DNA of 64,000 bases from Anaerosolibacter carboniphilus (GTDB lineage: Bacteria > Bacillota > Clostridia > Peptostreptococcales > Thermotaleaceae): contig NZ_JACHEN010000027.1 of NCBI RefSeq assembly GCF_014205875.1, positions 1 through 64,000 of the forward strand. Direction: 5' to 3'. Every line of letters begins with the position of its first letter. Positions within the stretch are counted from its first letter, which is position 1. Below are positions 42,672 to 52,217 of this stretch, piece after piece. A program made the translations under genes and the position numbers. The notes beneath the pieces were generated by a model. That model saw nothing but the letters and a program-made list of their open reading frames with translations, had not been told where the DNA came from and made no database searches.

Positions 42672-44357
42672 TTATTCATCCCTAGGAATCATGAAATGCA
42701 CTTTTGTGCCTTTTCCTATTTCACTCATCATTGACAATCCGCAGGTGATGCCATAGATCTTTTTAAGGCGTCTATCCACATTACGAATACCAATACCACT
42801 ATTGTTACAGTTTTCATCTAAAATGTTCTTTATCTTTTCTTCATCCATACCCATTCCATCATCTTCTATGGCAATATGAGTGCCCATTTCATTCTGGCTG
42901 GCTATAATTTGAATGGTTCCACCTTCCTTTCGCGGAAGTAAGCCATGTTTTACGGCATTTTCGACAATAGGTTGTATGATCAGGGGTGGTAGTTGGCACC
43001 GAATATCTTGTCCGATATCATAATTTACCTTTAATCTATGGCTAAATCGTGCTTCTTCTATGGCTAAATAAGATTGCACGTTCTTGATTTCATCATAAAA
43101 GTCGATAAACTCATCTACCTTTTGTAAATTATTTCTAAAGTAATGCCCTAGATCTAAAAGAAGCTTTCTCGCAATGGCGATGTCCGTCCGTGTATAAGAA
43201 ATAATGGTATTTATGGCATTAAATAAGAAATGGGGATTAATTTGAGCTTGTAATGCTTTAAGCTCTGCCTTTTCCAGTAAACGAATTTTTTCATCTGCCT
43301 CACTAATTTCAAGCTGTGTTGAGAACAACTGGGCCAACCCTAATGCCAATTGAATATCCACATCTGTAATACTATTTTCTATTTCCTTATATAAAACCAA
43401 AGTACCGATGATTTCCTCTTTCATTTTTAGAGGCACTGTAACAGCTGCCATGAGCTTGCAGTCTCTACAACTGCATCCAATCTCCTTTCTATTCTGAAGC
43501 ACGCCGTAGATTCCCATTTCCAGAACCGCTCTCGTACTACGATTCATAATATGATCCTTTGGTTTATGGTGATCAATCCCCAGGCCCACATGAGTCAGTA
43601 TGGTATCCTCCTTTGTGATGGCTACAGCAGAAATATGATCTACCATTTGATAAATAATTTCACCCGCTCGCTGAGCACTATTAAAATCCAATCCATGCTT
43701 CAAATAGGGAAGGGTCTTATTGGCGATCTCTAAGGCCAGCTGAGCCGCTTTGGCGCTGATGCGATCCTGTTCCTGATAAATATTATCCAAGATAGAAATA
43801 AATATGGCTACTCCAAAGGAATTCACTGCCATCATGGGAAGTGCAATAATTTTTACAAGAGTCCAAGCAGCTTCAAACGGTTTGGCAAAAAGTAAGATCA
43901 TTCCGAAAAGAAGTATTTGTGAACTAAGGCCTACAATGAATCCATAAGTACCTTTCTTTTTCTGCTTTAAAAAATGTTGATTTAGCATACCACTAACGAT
44001 TCCGGCCAGCAATGTGGTAATGGCACTGGCAAACGCTACATATCCCCCCATATAAAGACGGTATATACCTACTATCAGGCTTGTTCCAATTCCTACTACT
44101 AGGCCGCCTAGCAAACCCGCTGCTGCCACCACTGTCATACTGCTGTTGGCAATGGCATTGTGAATAGGTATTCCAAAATAAGTCCCTATTATTCCGAATA
44201 TTGAGAAAATAATTGTCAAAAAAAATTTATCCTTTATCATAAATTTACTCTTTACCAATGTCATCCTAAAGAGCTTTGTTTTTGACAGCAAAAAAGCGAC
44301 CACTAAAATAACGGATATCTTATCCGTCAATGCAACCACAATCTTAGAAACCTCCAT
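42672..44357 (-). CDS. lytS: LytS-type sensor histidine kinase
   Basis: 561 residues. The N-terminal 5TMR-LYT membrane region (about 1-200) is followed by a GAF-like domain (about 220-350). That domain has an unusual cysteine cluster CSCRDC, common in LytS relatives. Next is the His_kinase module (LKALQAQINPHFLFNAINTI, phospho-His near 378) and a GHKL ATPase (PIIQPIVENAVKHG, EDDGMGMD, GIGIRNVDRRL). It senses an unknown extracellular signal. ATG follows GAGGGGGTG. Confidence 0.92.
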   Translation of the reverse strand: MEVSKIVVALTDKISVILVVAFLLSKTKLFRMTLVKSKFMIKDKFFLTIIFSIFGIIGTYFGIPIHNAIANSSMTVVAAAGLLGGLVVGIGTSLIVGIYRLYMGGYVAFASAITTLLAGIVSGMLNQHFLKQKKKGTYGFIVGLSSQILLFGMILLFAKPFEAAWTLVKIIALPMMAVNSFGVAIFISILDNIYQEQDRISAKAAQLALEIANKTLPYLKHGLDFNSAQRAGEIIYQMVDHISAVAITKEDTILTHVGLGIDHHKPKDHIMNRSTRAVLEMGIYGVLQNRKEIGCSCRDCKLMAAVTVPLKMKEEIIGTLVLYKEIENSITDVDIQLALGLAQLFSTQLEISEADEKIRLLEKAELKALQAQINPHFLFNAINTIISYTRTDIAIARKLLLDLGHYFRNNLQKVDEFIDFYDEIKNVQSYLAIEEARFSHRLKVNYDIGQDIRCQLPPLIIQPIVENAVKHGLLPRKEGGTIQIIASQNEMGTHIAIEDDGMGMDEEKIKNILDENCNNSGIGIRNVDRRLKKIYGITCGLSMMSEIGKGTKVHFMIPRDE

Positions 44358-44442
44358 GGTCCACCCCCTCGCCTAATTCCATTTTATCATATTCCAGTTT
44401 TTTTTAAATGGATATTCAAAAGCAATTGTTTTTTTGCACAAT

Positions 44443-44473
44443 AAAAATCACCAGATGCTCTCTGGTGATTTTT
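44443..44473 (-). terminator. terminator of peptidylprolyl isomerase gene
   Basis: AAAAATCACCAGA/TCTGGTGATTTTT stem with T-runs on both strands. Confidence 0.9.
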
Positions 44474-44477
44474 TTCA

Positions 44478-45236
44478 TTACTTCAGTAACTCTTCATTGA
44501 TTACGATCTCATACTGATTTTTAAGCTGATTGGTATACTCTCTATACAGCTGATTTTGTTTATTTCTAAGGAGATAATCTTGGATCTGTCCCTTTACCTC
44601 ATCAAAGGCAATTGTTTGAGGACCTTTTCGTTCCTCAACCTTTATAATATGGTATCCAAACTGAGTTTTTACCAAATCGCTTATTGCACCCACTTCAAGG
44701 GCAAAAGCTGCCTCTTCAAACTCTGGTACCATTTTTCCTCTTTCAAAGTGGCCTAAATCTCCACCTTGGGCCCTTGAAGGACATTCAGAATATTGAGTTG
44801 CAGCATCTTCAAAACTCTTACCGCCATGGATTTCATCCAAAATCATTTTCGCTGTTGCTTCGTCATTGGCTAAAATATGTCGAGCACGCATGGATTCCTC
44901 TGCAACAAATTGCTCTGGATGCTGATCATAGTATGCCTTTACTTCCACCTCAGATACGGTTACATCCTTTAACAAATAATTAATGGCATATTGCTTTAGA
45001 AGATTTTCCTTCATCGTTTCTACTTCTTTTAAAAAGTCCTCATTGCGATCTAACCCTTTATCCTTTGCATCTAAATACAGCATTTCTTGAGTTATCATTT
45101 CACTTAACAAGTATTTTCTACCCTCTGGTGTATTAAACTGCATGGCTTGATTCTTCGGGGCATGCTGCAGTGCAATATTTAAATCATCCTTAGTAATTTC
45201 TTTGCTACCTACTGTGGCAATAATCTGTTTTGTCAT
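44478..45236 (-). CDS. PpiC-type peptidylprolyl isomerase
   Basis: 252 residues. A SurA/PrsA-like N-terminal helical part is followed by a parvulin domain (about 115-210) with RARHILANDE, GGDLGHFERGKMVPEFEEAAF and GYHIIKVEER. Unlike PrsA there is no signal peptide or lipobox, so it is cytosolic. It probably folds or holds newly made proteins. ATG follows AAAGGAG. It is a single gene. Confidence 0.88.
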   Translation of the reverse strand: MTKQIIATVGSKEITKDDLNIALQHAPKNQAMQFNTPEGRKYLLSEMITQEMLYLDAKDKGLDRNEDFLKEVETMKENLLKQYAINYLLKDVTVSEVEVKAYYDQHPEQFVAEESMRARHILANDEATAKMILDEIHGGKSFEDAATQYSECPSRAQGGDLGHFERGKMVPEFEEAAFALEVGAISDLVKTQFGYHIIKVEERKGPQTIAFDEVKGQIQDYLLRNKQNQLYREYTNQLKNQYEIVINEELLK

Positions 45237-45315
45237 GCCTAATCTCCTTTATGTATTATTTTTCTACTCTATCATAGCACAATGCTTTGAATCCGTCTAA
45301 CATCCTTTTCTATCC

Positions 45316-46053
45316 TTATTTCATTTCAAATCCTCTATTTCTTAGATATTCTTTCATATGAGGTCTTGTTTCCGCTTGCATTTTTTCAGCCATCTGCTGG
45401 GTCCATGAATCGCTTCTCTTACCCTGAGTTCGCTCTACATAATAGGCACTGATTTTTTGATCGTAGTCTTCAATTTTCTTCAAATCATTTTCATTGTTAT
45501 AAAATTCTTCTTTATAAATCACCGCTAAGGGCAGCCTTGGCTTGCTTCCAGGATCTTGCGCAGGATATCCCAAGCAAATACCAAAAACAGGATAAACAAA
45601 TTCAGGCAGCTTTAGAAGCTTGCTAACCTCCTCAGGGTTGTTTCGAATCCCACCGATATAAACGCCTCCCAGTCCCAGGGATTCAGCTGCTATCATGGCA
45701 TTCTGAGCTGCTAAAGCTGCATCTACGGTGGACATAATGAAGGACTCCGTGTATTCTCCTACCATCTTCATCCCGTGAACTGTACAAGCCATTTCCAAAC
45801 GATTTAAATCGGCACAGAATACCAAAAAAACAGGACACGTCTCAATATAAGACTGCTCTCCACATAATTGAGCGAGTAATCTCTTGTTTGCTTGATCTTT
45901 AATGCCGATAATGGAATATGCTTGAACAAAAGAAGAGCTAGAAGCCCATTGAGCGGATTCAATAATCTCCCGTATCACTGACTCATCAATTCCTTGATCC
46001 GTAAACTTACGGATAGAACGATGGGACTTTAACAGTCTTATCACATCATTCAT
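45316..46053 (-). CDS. NfsA/Frp-type NADPH flavin nitroreductase
   Basis: 245 residues. FMN-binding opening HRSIRKFTDQGID, middle SSFVQAYSIIGI and AQNAMIAAESLGLGGVYIGGIRNNP match oxygen-insensitive nitroreductases of the NfsA/NfrA type. FGICLGYPAQDPGSKPRLPL is the closing signature. The likely role is reduction of flavin, quinone or nitro compounds. ATG follows GGAGGAAAT. Confidence 0.9.
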   Translation of the reverse strand: MNDVIRLLKSHRSIRKFTDQGIDESVIREIIESAQWASSSSFVQAYSIIGIKDQANKRLLAQLCGEQSYIETCPVFLVFCADLNRLEMACTVHGMKMVGEYTESFIMSTVDAALAAQNAMIAAESLGLGGVYIGGIRNNPEEVSKLLKLPEFVYPVFGICLGYPAQDPGSKPRLPLAVIYKEEFYNNENDLKKIEDYDQKISAYYVERTQGKRSDSWTQQMAEKMQAETRPHMKEYLRNRGFEMK

Positions 46054-46143
46054 TGTATTTCCTCCTTTTTCCTATCAATTATGTTCATTATATCCGATTG
46101 GAAGAAAAAGTTCAAAGGAGGGTGGTCTATTCTTTTCCTTCAC

Positions 46144-46863
46144 TTAATGCTTAATTTCATGGGGTTTTATAATTATATCTTTATAAAACATCACCATACA
46201 CCCAGCGGTTGTTCTCTCAGCTAAGGGTAATATACATTTGGTGGTACGATAATATCGGTGTTCATTTTCTTGTATGACTCTAAATTTTTTATATATCTTC
46301 ATGGCTACCCTGGCATTAAATCTTATATATTCACTGATCGTGTCAAATAATATGGCTCCTTTTTCTGCCTTAAATTCCTTTATATAGCGATAGGTGCGCT
46401 TCACAAATGTTTCATATTGACGATGATTATCCAATAATCTAATATTGGCATGCTGAGGGACTGTCATGTCTTGAATGATATGGGTAGCTGCACCAAAATA
46501 GAACATGGCCTTGTCAAATTCTCCAATACTCCAAAGAAATAGAGCTCTCTCATAATACTCTTTCCCTAGATTAGCAGCATTTTCCCTTCCATATAATCCT
46601 TTTCTGGTATGGGGATTATAAAAATGCCCACTGCTTTTAAAATCCTGATCTGCCCAATAGGCTCCATCATTGATGGGCATAATATGGCTGCTAAAAAAGT
46701 TGTACTCTTCTTTATAGCCATCATTCTTCAAAACCTCCAGCGCCTGGACATTAAGGTATTTATGAACCTTACATTGGGTTCTGATCACTGCTTTTTTAAA
46801 TGGATTTAGTACTGTAAAAGCAGCCTGAAGAAAATTGCCATAGGTTGTTTCTAAAATGCTCAT
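46144..46863 (-). CDS. zinc-dependent phospholipase C-like protein
   Basis: 239 residues. The region YWADQDFKSSGHFYNPHTRKG ... ALFLWSIGEFDKAMFYFGAATHIIQDMTVPQHANI ... YETFV corresponds to the metal-binding helices of clostridial alpha-toxin/PlcC (the H-D, H-x3-D, H and late E ligands). The signal peptide, the N-terminal mature Trp and the C-terminal PLAT domain are absent. It is therefore cytosolic or non-classical and perhaps not a toxin. ATG 46863 lies three bases after GAAGGGTGAT, so the start is reasonable but not certain. Confidence 0.75.
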   Translation of the reverse strand: MSILETTYGNFLQAAFTVLNPFKKAVIRTQCKVHKYLNVQALEVLKNDGYKEEYNFFSSHIMPINDGAYWADQDFKSSGHFYNPHTRKGLYGRENAANLGKEYYERALFLWSIGEFDKAMFYFGAATHIIQDMTVPQHANIRLLDNHRQYETFVKRTYRYIKEFKAEKGAILFDTISEYIRFNARVAMKIYKKFRVIQENEHRYYRTTKCILPLAERTTAGCMVMFYKDIIIKPHEIKH

Positions 46864-46916
46864 ATGATCACCCTTCATTTCGTTTTATTACTGTTAGTAT
46901 CCCTCGTTCATAGCAT

Positions 46917-46962
46917 AATAGCCAAAAAACTTCTATGCTAAGGCAGAAGTTTTTTGGCTATT
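46917..46962 (-). terminator. terminator of AhpD-like selenoprotein gene
   Basis: 18-bp perfect stem AATAGCCAAAAAACTTCT and complement with a 10-nt loop. Confidence 0.88.
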
Positions 46963-46996
46963 ATCATCATCAGATTATGTATTCATTGCGAAACGA

Positions 46997-47527
46997 TTAC
47001 TTTGTTACATCCACATTCAATGCATTGTTGAAACGATTAAAATAGTTGAAGATACCTATAACACAAGCGATTTCAACGACTTCGCCTTCATCAAAATGTA
47101 ATCTCAATCGATTCCATAGGTCATCGCTAACATTATTAGCGTCTTTGGACATTACCTCTGCAAACTCTAGAGCCACCAGCTCCCTATCCGTAAAAAGGGC
47201 TGGATTATCCTCCTTATCTGCCATTGCGTAGATTGCATCTTCTGATACACCAAACTGTTTTGCCAAAACAGTATGAGATGCCAGTCAGTACTCACATTGG
47301 TTCAGCTGAGATACTCTCACTGCAACCATTTCCTTTAATCGGATGTCTACCGTCCCTGTATTCAATACTGTAGAAAAGTGTTTATACGCAGTTTTTAAAA
47401 GTTCTGGTCTATGGGCTAGGGTTCTAAACATATTTGGTACATTTCCCCGCTGCTTCAAAAAAGTCTCGAATATCTCCTTGCTTTCCTGATCAACCTCTTG
47501 CGGTGTCAAGGGCTTAATTCTCGCCAC
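46997..47527 (-). CDS. AhpD/CMD-family selenoprotein with CxxU
   Basis: 176 residues if UGA at codon 81 (47287-47285) is read as selenocysteine. The frame is continuous on both sides: VAVRVSQLNQCEY-U-LASHTVLAKQ. AhpD and carboxymuconolactone decarboxylase-like proteins normally have CxxC plus SHT at this place, so the UGA replaces the second active-site cysteine. Twelve bases after the UGA, CTGTTTT-GGC-AAAACAG makes a strong hairpin suited to a bacterial SECIS. It is probably a peroxidase-type redox enzyme. Standard annotation would give two truncated genes. Confidence 0.9.
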
Positions 47528-47919
47528 TAGAAATCCCTCCTCGTTTCATGTTTAATTCCTATATTCTATCTTGACATGAAGGTTCTCTCTTTTCAATCAT
47601 CTCACAAAGCTTCTTATGTGTCAAATCTATGACTTCCATATTTTATGATATAAATGAGTTTATTTTGACTTTTTTCTTTCTTTAGATCTATTGCCCCTCA
47701 TTCATAAAGATCAATGAAAAAGAATAACCTTTGACGAAAGGTGAAACGATATGACTAGGTTTGGAGTATATCTGGGTTCTTTGGGTAATCATTTCATTAT
47801 TTGATCCCTCAAGCCTTGTTATCGTTCATAATCACTGGTTTCTTCAATTTACAATCCATAAGCAATTCAATATAATAATAGTATTATTATTACATAAACA
47901 TGTAAGGGAGATGCATATT
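47528..47919. other. divergent intergenic region
   Basis: Promoter region between the selenoprotein and GNAT genes. A 17-codon plus-strand frame at 47752 with GGTG upstream is too short to call. Nothing else is recognised. Confidence 0.55.
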
Positions 47920-48414
47920 TTGGAGCTCAAGCGAATTCAACATGTTACCTATCGAGAAACAGAGGATATTTATCATCGTCTAACAAAACTATCCGCCTAT
48001 ACCCCAAGATTTGACGAAGTTTATTCCTTTTATAAATATCTGGTTGCTGTTTTGGAGGAGGGCTCACGATATTTTTACATCATGGATGACAAAACCACCA
48101 TTGGTATCTGTTTTCTAAAGAATATTAACCGTACTGATAAGAAGTGTCAGATGGATGTCTATATATTCGATCATGAAAATATAGGAAAAGGATATGGAGG
48201 CTTTGCTATTAGGTCCCTATTGTCCATCGCATTCCAAGAAATGCGGCTTCATAGTGTGATTTCTTTTGTTCATTCCAACAATGAGAGATCTATTCGGGCA
48301 TTAACCTCTATTGGTTTTAAAGAGGCAGGTAGACTTAAAGAAAGTATATTTAGAAACAATCAATTCTATGACGAGATTCTATTCCAGATTATGGAATCCG
48401 ATTTTATTAAGTAG
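47920..48414 (+). CDS. GNAT-family N-acetyltransferase
   Basis: 164 residues. The acetyl-CoA loop is ENIGKGYGGFAIRSLL (Q/RxxGxG/A type) and SFVHSNNERSIRALTSIGFKEAGR follows, as in RimJ/RimL-like enzymes. The acceptor is unknown. Start is TTG 47920, nine bases after AAGGGAG. ATG 47911 abuts that site and is less likely. The YdcF-like gene begins five bases after the stop, so translation may be coupled. Confidence 0.82.
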   Translation: MELKRIQHVTYRETEDIYHRLTKLSAYTPRFDEVYSFYKYLVAVLEEGSRYFYIMDDKTTIGICFLKNINRTDKKCQMDVYIFDHENIGKGYGGFAIRSLLSIAFQEMRLHSVISFVHSNNERSIRALTSIGFKEAGRLKESIFRNNQFYDEILFQIMESDFIK

Positions 48415-48418
48415 AGTC

Positions 48419-49000
48419 ATGGGAAAGGGATTTAGAGTATCTATTATTCTAATCACTGCTTTTTTCATTAGTGTTTTTGCCATTATTGAAGCAAATATCC
48501 TGTACACAGCTGCCAATGAAAAACCTCGCCCCTCCGATGTAATCATCGTTTTAGGTGCCCACTTATGGGGTGATCAACCAAGTCCTTTGCTTAGGTATCG
48601 TTTGGACCAAGCTGTCGCCCTCTATCGCCAAGGGTACGGGAAATATATTATTGTCAGTGGCGCTCAGGGTGACGATGAATTAGCAACAGAAGCCTATGCT
48701 ATGGCGGCCTATTTGATGCGTCATAATATTTCAAAAGACATCATTTATCTGGAGGAAAACTCCTATAGCACTTACGAAAATATGAAGTATAGCAAGGAAA
48801 TCATGGATCGAGAAGGTTTTCAGAGTGCTGTCATCGTAACCAATACTTTTCATGTTTACAGAGCCTTAGAAATCGGAAAACACTTTTCCATTCCCGTCAG
48901 CGGCTCACCAGCAAAAATGCATCCCTCCATGCTTACAAAGCTAAAGTACTATGTAAGGGAGTTTTTTGCCGTAATTAAATTTCTTATCATAAAAAAATAA
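48419..49000 (+). CDS. YdcF/DUF218 family membrane protein
   Basis: 193 residues. One N-terminal membrane helix (about 6-27) is followed by the DUF218 domain with DVIIVLGAHLWGDQPSPLLRYRLDQA, YIIVSGAQGDDE, ENSYSTYENMKYS and NTFHVYRALEIG. The family is related to SanA/ElyC envelope proteins with an unknown reaction near the cell surface. It is directly downstream of the GNAT gene. The ribosome site is weak. Confidence 0.88.
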   Translation: MGKGFRVSIILITAFFISVFAIIEANILYTAANEKPRPSDVIIVLGAHLWGDQPSPLLRYRLDQAVALYRQGYGKYIIVSGAQGDDELATEAYAMAAYLMRHNISKDIIYLEENSYSTYENMKYSKEIMDREGFQSAVIVTNTFHVYRALEIGKHFSIPVSGSPAKMHPSMLTKLKYYVREFFAVIKFLIIKK

Positions 49001-49001
49001 C

Positions 49002-49028
49002 AAAGTTGCCTATCGGCAATTTGTTTTC
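49002..49028 (+). terminator. terminator of ydcF-like gene
   Basis: TTGCC-TATC-GGCAA stem extended by AAA/TTT, followed by TTGTTTT. The two-hairpin repeat begins inside its T-tract. Confidence 0.65.
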
Positions 49029-49119
49029 GCTAGGAAACCCTAGGTTTCCTTCGACGCCTGCAATGCAGGTTCCTGAGGACCTTCCTGAATACGGCAAAGG
49101 GGAATCCCCTCTGCACACC
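49026..49119. repeat. two-hairpin repeat, copy B (long form)
   Basis: TTCGCTA, hairpin GGAAACC-CTA-GGTTTCC, linker TTCGAC, hairpin GCCTGC-AAT-GCAGGT, then TTCCTGAGGACC, a second TTCCTGAAT and a hairpin GGGGAATCCCC. Compared with copy A, paired positions change together while loops and linker stay fixed. Confidence 0.75.
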
Positions 49120-49162
49120 TCATATCTAAGAAATTGAAAACCATAATTTCCTATATATTAAC

Positions 49163-49187
49163 AAAACCAGCCATTTTGGCTGGTTTT
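49163..49187. terminator. bidirectional terminator
   Basis: AAAACCAGCCA/TGGCTGGTTTT stem followed by TTATTATT on plus. It is about 140 nt downstream of the pgi stop. Confidence 0.75.
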
Positions 49188-49327
49188 TATTATTAGCGCA
49201 TCCTATTGATGTTCAGCAATTATCGATCTTTTGTAGGGTTGGACGCCCCCTATCCAACCGATGTTATTTCGCCCTATCATTCTACAAATACGCATTCATT
49301 ATATTATTCGAGAATGTTAACAGCGTC

Positions 49328-50671
49328 TTATTTTAATCTCTCATTTAACGCTTTCCCCAAGGATTCATATCCTGGTTTTCCCAAAAGCGCAAACATATTT
49401 CTCTTATAGTCCTCTACCCCAGGCTGGTCAAAAGGATTCACTCCTAAGAGATACCCACTCATGCCACAGGCCTTTTCAAAGAAGTAAATCAGTTTTCCAA
49501 AATAGTAAGGATTTGCTTCCGGCAAGCCTATGACTAAATTCGGCACACCACCATCCGTATGAGCAAGCATGGTGCCTTCAAAAGCATGATGATTCACTTG
49601 ATTTAGGGATTTAGCTGCCAAGAAGTTCAATCCGTCTAGGTTCTGCTCGTCTTCCGGAATTACAATATCCTCTCTAGGTGACTCTATGGTGAGCACGGTC
49701 TCAAAAATATTTCTTCTTCCATCTTGAAGTAATTGTCCCATGGAATGCAGATCCGTAGAAAATTCTACGGATGCAGGGAAAATTCCCTTTCCATCCTTAC
49801 CTTCACTCTCTCCATATAACTGCTTCCACCATTCTGCCACGTAACGAAGAGAAGGCTCGTAACTAGCCAATACTTCTATTTCCTTTCCTTTTCCATAAAG
49901 AATGTTCCTTAGCACAGCATATTGATAACAAGGATTTTGAAATAGATCGTCTACGCCGTATAGATCATAGGCATCCTTGGCACCCTCCATAATTTGTTTA
50001 ATATCAATTCCTGCTACTGCTATGGGCAGTAACCCTACGGCAGTGAGAACAGAATATCTTCCTCCCACGTCATCGGGGATTACAAAGGTCTCATAGCCCT
50101 TTTCTGTTGCCAGTTGGCGCAATGCACCCTTCTTGGCATCCGTAATGGCATAAATGCGCTCTGCTGCTCCATTCTCTCCATACCTCTGCTCCATATAGGT
50201 TCTTAATAAACGGAAGGCAATGGCAGGCTCTGTAGTGGTTCCGGACTTAGAAATAACACAAAGGCTGATTTCCTTGTCCTTTAATACTTCCATCAAATGA
50301 TTGTAATATGTACCGCTTAAGTTATGCCCTACAAAGTAGATTTCTGGGGAAGTTCTTTTTTCCTTTGACACTATATTGTGGAAAGTGTGCCCTAGTAACT
50401 CTATTGCTGCTTTTGCACCAGCATAAGACCCTCCAATGCCTACTACAATAAATACATCTGAAGTTTTTTCGATCTTCTGGGCTGCATTAAGAATTCTGCT
50501 AAATTCTTCTCTATCATAGTTTAATGGATAATCCACCCATCCTAAAAAATCATTTCCCGCGCCAGTTTTGTCGTGGAGGGCTCTATGGCACTGCTTCACC
50601 TTTTCTCCATAATAATTGATCTCATGATCCTTTATGTTGGCATTATCATACCTAAATTGAATCTCCTTCAT
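49328..50671 (-). CDS. pgi: glucose-6-phosphate isomerase
   Basis: 447 residues, the bacterial short form. Sugar-phosphate-binding stretches are [17 protein letters not shown] and [18 protein letters not shown]-like ([17 protein letters not shown]). PGI signatures near [18 protein letters not shown] and the C-terminal [16 protein letters not shown] are present. It interconverts glucose-6-P and fructose-6-P. It follows the glucokinase gene by 23 nt, a simple glucose-entry operon. Confidence 0.96.
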   Translation of the reverse strand: MKEIQFRYDNANIKDHEINYYGEKVKQCHRALHDKTGAGNDFLGWVDYPLNYDREEFSRILNAAQKIEKTSDVFIVVGIGGSYAGAKAAIELLGHTFHNIVSKEKRTSPEIYFVGHNLSGTYYNHLMEVLKDKEISLCVISKSGTTTEPAIAFRLLRTYMEQRYGENGAAERIYAITDAKKGALRQLATEKGYETFVIPDDVGGRYSVLTAVGLLPIAVAGIDIKQIMEGAKDAYDLYGVDDLFQNPCYQYAVLRNILYGKGKEIEVLASYEPSLRYVAEWWKQLYGESEGKDGKGIFPASVEFSTDLHSMGQLLQDGRRNIFETVLTIESPREDIVIPEDEQNLDGLNFLAAKSLNQVNHHAFEGTMLAHTDGGVPNLVIGLPEANPYYFGKLIYFFEKACGMSGYLLGVNPFDQPGVEDYKRNMFALLGKPGYESLGKALNERLK

Positions 50672-50694
50672 CCTTTTTCCTCCTAGCCTTGTCT

Positions 50695-51648
50695 TTATAT
50701 AATATTTTCACCGATAAATGCAGCTCCAATGATGCCAGCCTCATTCCCCAACTGGGCTAAAACGATATCTCCATATTGTATTTCTTTACATAATACCAAT
50801 TTCCGAACTGCATCATCTACCTGTTGGATGAAATAATCCCCTGCCTTGGATACCCCGCCTCCAATCACAACTCGATCTGGATCCAAGCTATTCATGATAT
50901 TAACTATTCCAATAGATAAATATTTGATCATTCGATCTACTGCCTCTACTCCCAGGGAGTCTCCTGCCTTGGCAGCATCAAAGATAATCTTGGCATCTAT
51001 ATCTTCTATCTTGCCATTGGCCATTCTCAAAATATTTGTATCTTTATACCCCTCTTCAATTCTCTTTCTTGTATATCGAATTAAAGCCGTTGCTGAAGCT
51101 AGGGTCTCAAAACAGCCATTGGCACCGCAATTGCAATTATAGAAATTTTCTCCGATAATCATATGACCAAATTCCGAACCAGCACTGTGGCTTCCGCTAT
51201 AGATTTTGTGATTGATAATGATGCCGCTACCGATTCCAGTACCAATCGTCAAGAAGACAGAATTTTTTATTCCCTTGGTAGATCCAGCAACATATTCTGC
51301 CAAGGCAGCCACTGTGGCATCGTTTTCAACATAAACGGGTTTTCCAAAATGTCGTGAGATTTCTTCACCTAGAGGAATATTATACCAGGATAAATTTGTG
51401 CAATAGATTACCTTACCTGTGTGGGCTTCCGCAATGCCAGGCACACCGATTCCAATGGATCTTATTTCGTCTATGCCAATATTCACACAATCTATGGCAT
51501 CTTCAATCTGTTCAATCATGTCACGAATAATCAGTTGAAAGTCCCTTCCCGCATATGTAGGCTTCGAATTTTGATAAAGTATCTTTCCATCTAGGCTAAC
51601 AACACCTACTTTGATGCTTGTGCCTCCCAAATCTACACCAATAAACAT
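50695..51648 (-). CDS. glcK: ROK-family glucokinase
   Basis: 317 residues. The phosphate-binding start is [16 protein letters not shown], catalytic Asp lies in [11 protein letters not shown], the glycine loop is [11 protein letters not shown] and the ROK zinc motif is [14 protein letters not shown]. It phosphorylates glucose with ATP. ATG 51648 lies six bases after GTAGGAGG. The in-frame ATG at 51696 has no such site. It is co-transcribed with pgi. Confidence 0.92.
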   Translation of the reverse strand: MFIGVDLGGTSIKVGVVSLDGKILYQNSKPTYAGRDFQLIIRDMIEQIEDAIDCVNIGIDEIRSIGIGVPGIAEAHTGKVIYCTNLSWYNIPLGEEISRHFGKPVYVENDATVAALAEYVAGSTKGIKNSVFLTIGTGIGSGIIINHKIYSGSHSAGSEFGHMIIGENFYNCNCGANGCFETLASATALIRYTRKRIEEGYKDTNILRMANGKIEDIDAKIIFDAAKAGDSLGVEAVDRMIKYLSIGIVNIMNSLDPDRVVIGGGVSKAGDYFIQQVDDAVRKLVLCKEIQYGDIVLAQLGNEAGIIGAAFIGENII

Positions 51649-51801
51649 TTTGATTCCTCCTACCCCTTCAACAATTTCCAAAATATTATAATTCATTATA
51701 TCATATGGTAACAGATAAGGACATATAGGTCAAAAAGTGTCCCAGAAAAATCTTATTGTTTAAGAAATATAAAGAGCAGGATTCTCCCTGCTCTTCAACG
51801 T

Positions 51802-52179
51802 CTACATTCCCCTTTTTGACAGTTCTACGAGAACACATCCCAAATAATTTTGCAAATTTTTTTCTTTACAAAAGTCAATAATTTCTTCGCTCTCAGCACC
51901 GGGTTGTATAAATATCTTCTCTATGCCTAATGCAGCTGCCTCTTTGACAATATCCAACCCAGTGTGAGGATTGATGCAAAGATCAATGACATCAATGCCT
52001 TCTTTGATCTCACCAAGGGAATGGTATACCTCTGGACTCTGACTTCTTGGATTCACTGGAAATACTTGGTAACCGTTGCCAATCAGCCTATTCTTGATAA
52101 TGCAGGCAAACTTTGAAGGATTTAACACATCCCCTACCACCGCCCATTTCTTTTCATTCAGCATTTCTTGACCTAGCAT
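51802..52179 (-). CDS. CoA-binding (YccU-like) protein
   Basis: 125 residues in a single Rossmann CoA-binding domain. WAVVGDVLNPSKFACIIKNRLI, YQVFPVNPRS and IDLCINPHTGLDIVKEAAALGI are typical, and it ends with IFIQPGAESEEI. It is related to the N-terminal part of succinyl-CoA synthetase alpha, without catalytic residues. The role is unknown. ATG 52179 lies seven bases after AGGAGG. It follows the dehydrogenase gene by 38 nt. Confidence 0.85.
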   Translation of the reverse strand: MLGQEMLNEKKWAVVGDVLNPSKFACIIKNRLIGNGYQVFPVNPRSQSPEVYHSLGEIKEGIDVIDLCINPHTGLDIVKEAAALGIEKIFIQPGAESEEIIDFCKEKNLQNYLGCVLVELSKRGM

Positions 52180-52217
52180 AAACACGCCTCCTATCTCAAT
52201 TTATATATTCTTTATCC

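Larger units (their letters stand above)
49001..49327. other. intergenic region with repeat and terminators
   Basis: Holds the ydcF terminator, two-hairpin repeat copy B, the shared terminator at 49163, and a hairpin GGTTGGA/TCCAACC near 49238-49260 of unknown role. Confidence 0.6.

Noticed and set aside
47752-47805. 17-codon frame MTRFGVYLG... before the GNAT gene, as leader peptide
   Set aside because: Too short, no terminator/antiterminator pair follows and no regulatory codons stand out.
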